DNA from: Competibacteraceae bacterium UBA2788
GTDB lineage: Bacteria > Pseudomonadota > Gammaproteobacteria > Competibacterales > Competibacteraceae
Assembly: GCA_002352185.1 (NCBI GenBank)
Contig: DEHY01000147.1
Location: 6,611-31,365 of the forward strand
Direction of reading: 5' to 3'
DNA: 24,755 bases
Within the stretch, counting starts at the first letter, position 1; each line of letters begins with the position of its first letter. Position numbers and translations under genes: made by a program. The notes under the pieces are model-generated. The model searched no databases. It was not told where the DNA came from and saw nothing but the letters and a program-made list of their open reading frames with translations. Positions 23,436-24,755 of this stretch are shown piece after piece.

Positions 23436-24524
23436 TCAAAGCCCCAGAAAATCACTCATGCGCTGCAGTTCAGCGTCAAACGCCTGCCCAAACGCTGCGC
23501 CAGAAGGGCGCCTGGCAACAAACCCCGCATCCGCAACCAGATGCGCATCGCGCACAGCGAGATTGCACCAGCCGATTACCCGTTCACCCCACAGCAGCGG
23601 CAGCGCGTAATGCCCCATTTTGCGTTTGGCCGCCGGCGTGTAGGCCTCGAAGCGGTAGTTCCAGCCCCAGAACACTTCAAATCGGCGCCGATCCCACACC
23701 ACTGGGTCAAACGGCGCCAGCAGGCGCAACCTGCCGTCCTCCACCTGCCAGCGTCGCGAGGCCGGGTTGTCCTCAGCGGGCCAATACCAGTCGATGCCCT
23801 GCACCTGCGCATGAGCCAAACGGGACTTAGCGTGCGCCAGCGCCCGATTGCGATCATCGGTCCATTGCGGCGCGGCGGTACGCAGCGCACCGACCAATTG
23901 GCGCAACGATGGCGCGGGCAGGGGGGCATAGGCGGCCACGATCAGATCCACCAGCGCATCCATGCGTGCCTGGCACGCGTCGCGCCCACCATGCTCTGGC
24001 CACGGCTCGCACGCTGCATACACCCGCGTGCCTGCATCGCGCCGCGCCACACGCAACAGACCACGGTAGTGCATGCCATCGAGCAACTCAGTGCTGGCAT
24101 TGGATGATCCGCCAAACCAGTTGCGCACCTTGCCATGACTGAATTGCGCATCGACCTCGCGGGGGTGTGCTTCCCCACGCTCGCGCACGAATGCGAGCAC
24201 CGCGTGTGCCTGCGCCCAGCGGGACTTGGGCCACTGGGTGTGCGGCGTGCGCGGATGCATCAGCGCGTGGTGTTGCTGTCCAAGAAAGCCGTAATTGACA
24301 AAAAAATCTTCCTCAATCGGTAACTTGGGATAGCGTCGCTCCAGATCGCCCGTCCGGTAGTCGCGCACGCGATGGCGCAAGGTCAGGTCCTGCGCACGTG
24401 CGGGTACACGCAGCGGATCGGCCTGCACAAAACCAAGCCTGGCAATTGCACGCCCCAAGGTAGTCGGCTTGAACAGGCTGCGCGCCAGCGCGTAGCGACG
24501 CAACTGATCGATGGTAAGGGGCAT
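23436..24524 (-). CDS. winged-helix YcaQ-like DNA glycosylase family protein
   Basis: A 362-residue protein of the HTH_42/YcaQ family. Members include E. coli YcaQ (AlkX), which unhooks DNA interstrand crosslinks, and AlkZ, which protects azinomycin producers. Landmarks: LGFVQADPLRVPARAQDL near 31-48, with QAD fitting the catalytic QxD motif, then YPKLPIEEDFFVNYGFL, LLRVARRDAG in the winged-helix area, LLAPFDPVVWDRRRFEVFW, and EAYTPAAKRKMGHYALPLLW. Length and frame are intact. The ATG lies 36 nt inside a region bounded by an attC-like element, and a second such element lies 150 nt past the stop in the same orientation. That is the layout of an integron cassette. Function as DNA repair or genotoxin resistance is inferred from the family. 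Confidence 0.85.
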   Translation of the reverse strand: MPLTIDQLRRYALARSLFKPTTLGRAIARLGFVQADPLRVPARAQDLTLRHRVRDYRTGDLERRYPKLPIEEDFFVNYGFLGQQHHALMHPRTPHTQWPKSRWAQAHAVLAFVRERGEAHPREVDAQFSHGKVRNWFGGSSNASTELLDGMHYRGLLRVARRDAGTRVYAACEPWPEHGGRDACQARMDALVDLIVAAYAPLPAPSLRQLVGALRTAAPQWTDDRNRALAHAKSRLAHAQVQGIDWYWPAEDNPASRRWQVEDGRLRLLAPFDPVVWDRRRFEVFWGWNYRFEAYTPAAKRKMGHYALPLLWGERVIGWCNLAVRDAHLVADAGFVARRPSGAAFGQAFDAELQRMSDFLGL

Positions 24525-24559
24525 GACGCGCTGTTGCTCTCAGGTCATTGTGGCCCTAA

Positions 24560-24614
24560 GCCCAACGTCTGAAAGCGGCTCCGAAAGGCAGTCCGCTGGA
24601 ATGATGGGTTGGGC
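24560..24614 (-). repeat. integron attC-like site, copy 1
   Basis: GCCCAAC at 24560-24566 and GTTGGGC at 24608-24614 are perfect complements and fit the RYYYAAC/GTTRRRY core sites. The 41 bases between hold an imperfect stem (AGCGG-CT-CC, loop GAAA, GG-AG-CCGCT with single extrahelical bases C and T). At 55 bp it is slightly short for attC. The minus-strand first half, GCCCAAC-N4-CATTCCAGCGGAC, parallels copy 2. Confidence 0.55.
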
Positions 24615-24620
24615 GTCTTT

Positions 24621-24746
24621 CTACGATTCGACGGGATGCTCTTGAAACTGCTTTGCAGCATCGCAGATTTCGTACCAGACAGGTTTATCAACCACGAACT
24701 CATGGAATGTATTTCGGACAATGGGGTCGTCATCTAGATACTGTAG
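24621..24746 (-). other. possible 3' fragment of a cassette gene
   Basis: A minus-strand frame reads LDDDPIVRNTFHEFVVDKP, then VWYEICDAAKQFQEHPVES, and stops at 24621-24623, only 6 nt before the attC-like site. This is protein-like, and the stop position is typical of a cassette gene. An in-frame TGA at about 24747 and the absence of an ATG mean it would be a fragment or frameshifted. No family recognised. Confidence 0.3.
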
Positions 24747-24755
24747 TCACGAGAT

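Overview
The window looks like chromosome from a moderately GC-rich gammaproteobacterium. YcgL (a gammaproteobacterial family), a BaeS/BaeR-type two-component pair, HtpX, QueA, PyrF and XseA all resemble gammaproteobacterial versions. A Competibacter-like lineage is only a guess from general resemblance; no rRNA or other decisive marker is present. No tRNA, rRNA, CRISPR array, complete insertion sequence or integrase gene was seen.

Layout. 1-1032 is the 3' part of a GGDEF-EAL protein. 1116-2624 (minus) holds an aminotransferase behind ycgL. 2770-4230 (plus) is a lone NuoM-type antiporter subunit. 4319-8670 (plus) is an envelope-stress module: phased TTCTCC repeats resembling BaeR boxes, a secreted PKD-domain protein with four Spy/CpxP-like LTxxQ motifs, a small secreted two-cysteine protein, and a BaeS-like kinase overlapping a BaeR-like regulator. 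8676-10510 is a zone of gene decay with at least three broken genes on both strands. 10556-15530 is housekeeping: pyrF (minus), xseA and a PilZ gene (plus), htpX and queA (minus). 15531-18070 is an AT-rich stretch leading to a secreted Cache-domain protein and a methyl-accepting chemotaxis protein, with a strong hairpin between the two genes. 18114-22611 (minus) holds a patatin-like lipoprotein translationally coupled to an octaheme c-type cytochrome with HEAT and TPR repeats, then a DUF1214 gene remnant and a SYLF/YSC84 lipoprotein. 22706-24755 holds a broken beta-barrel gene and a YcaQ-like winged-helix gene flanked by two integron attC-like sites in the same orientation.

How the genes work together. 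The clearest unit is 4319-8670. The kinase and regulator are close to BaeS/BaeR, whose best-known E. coli target is the LTxxQ chaperone Spy. Here a much larger secreted protein with four LTxxQ-like motifs sits upstream of the pair, and BaeR-box-like repeats lie in front of it. I infer a self-contained envelope-stress circuit with an unusual effector. The Cache and chemoreceptor pair and the patatin and cytochrome pair are two further local units. The attC-like sites suggest a small integron cassette cluster without a visible integrase.
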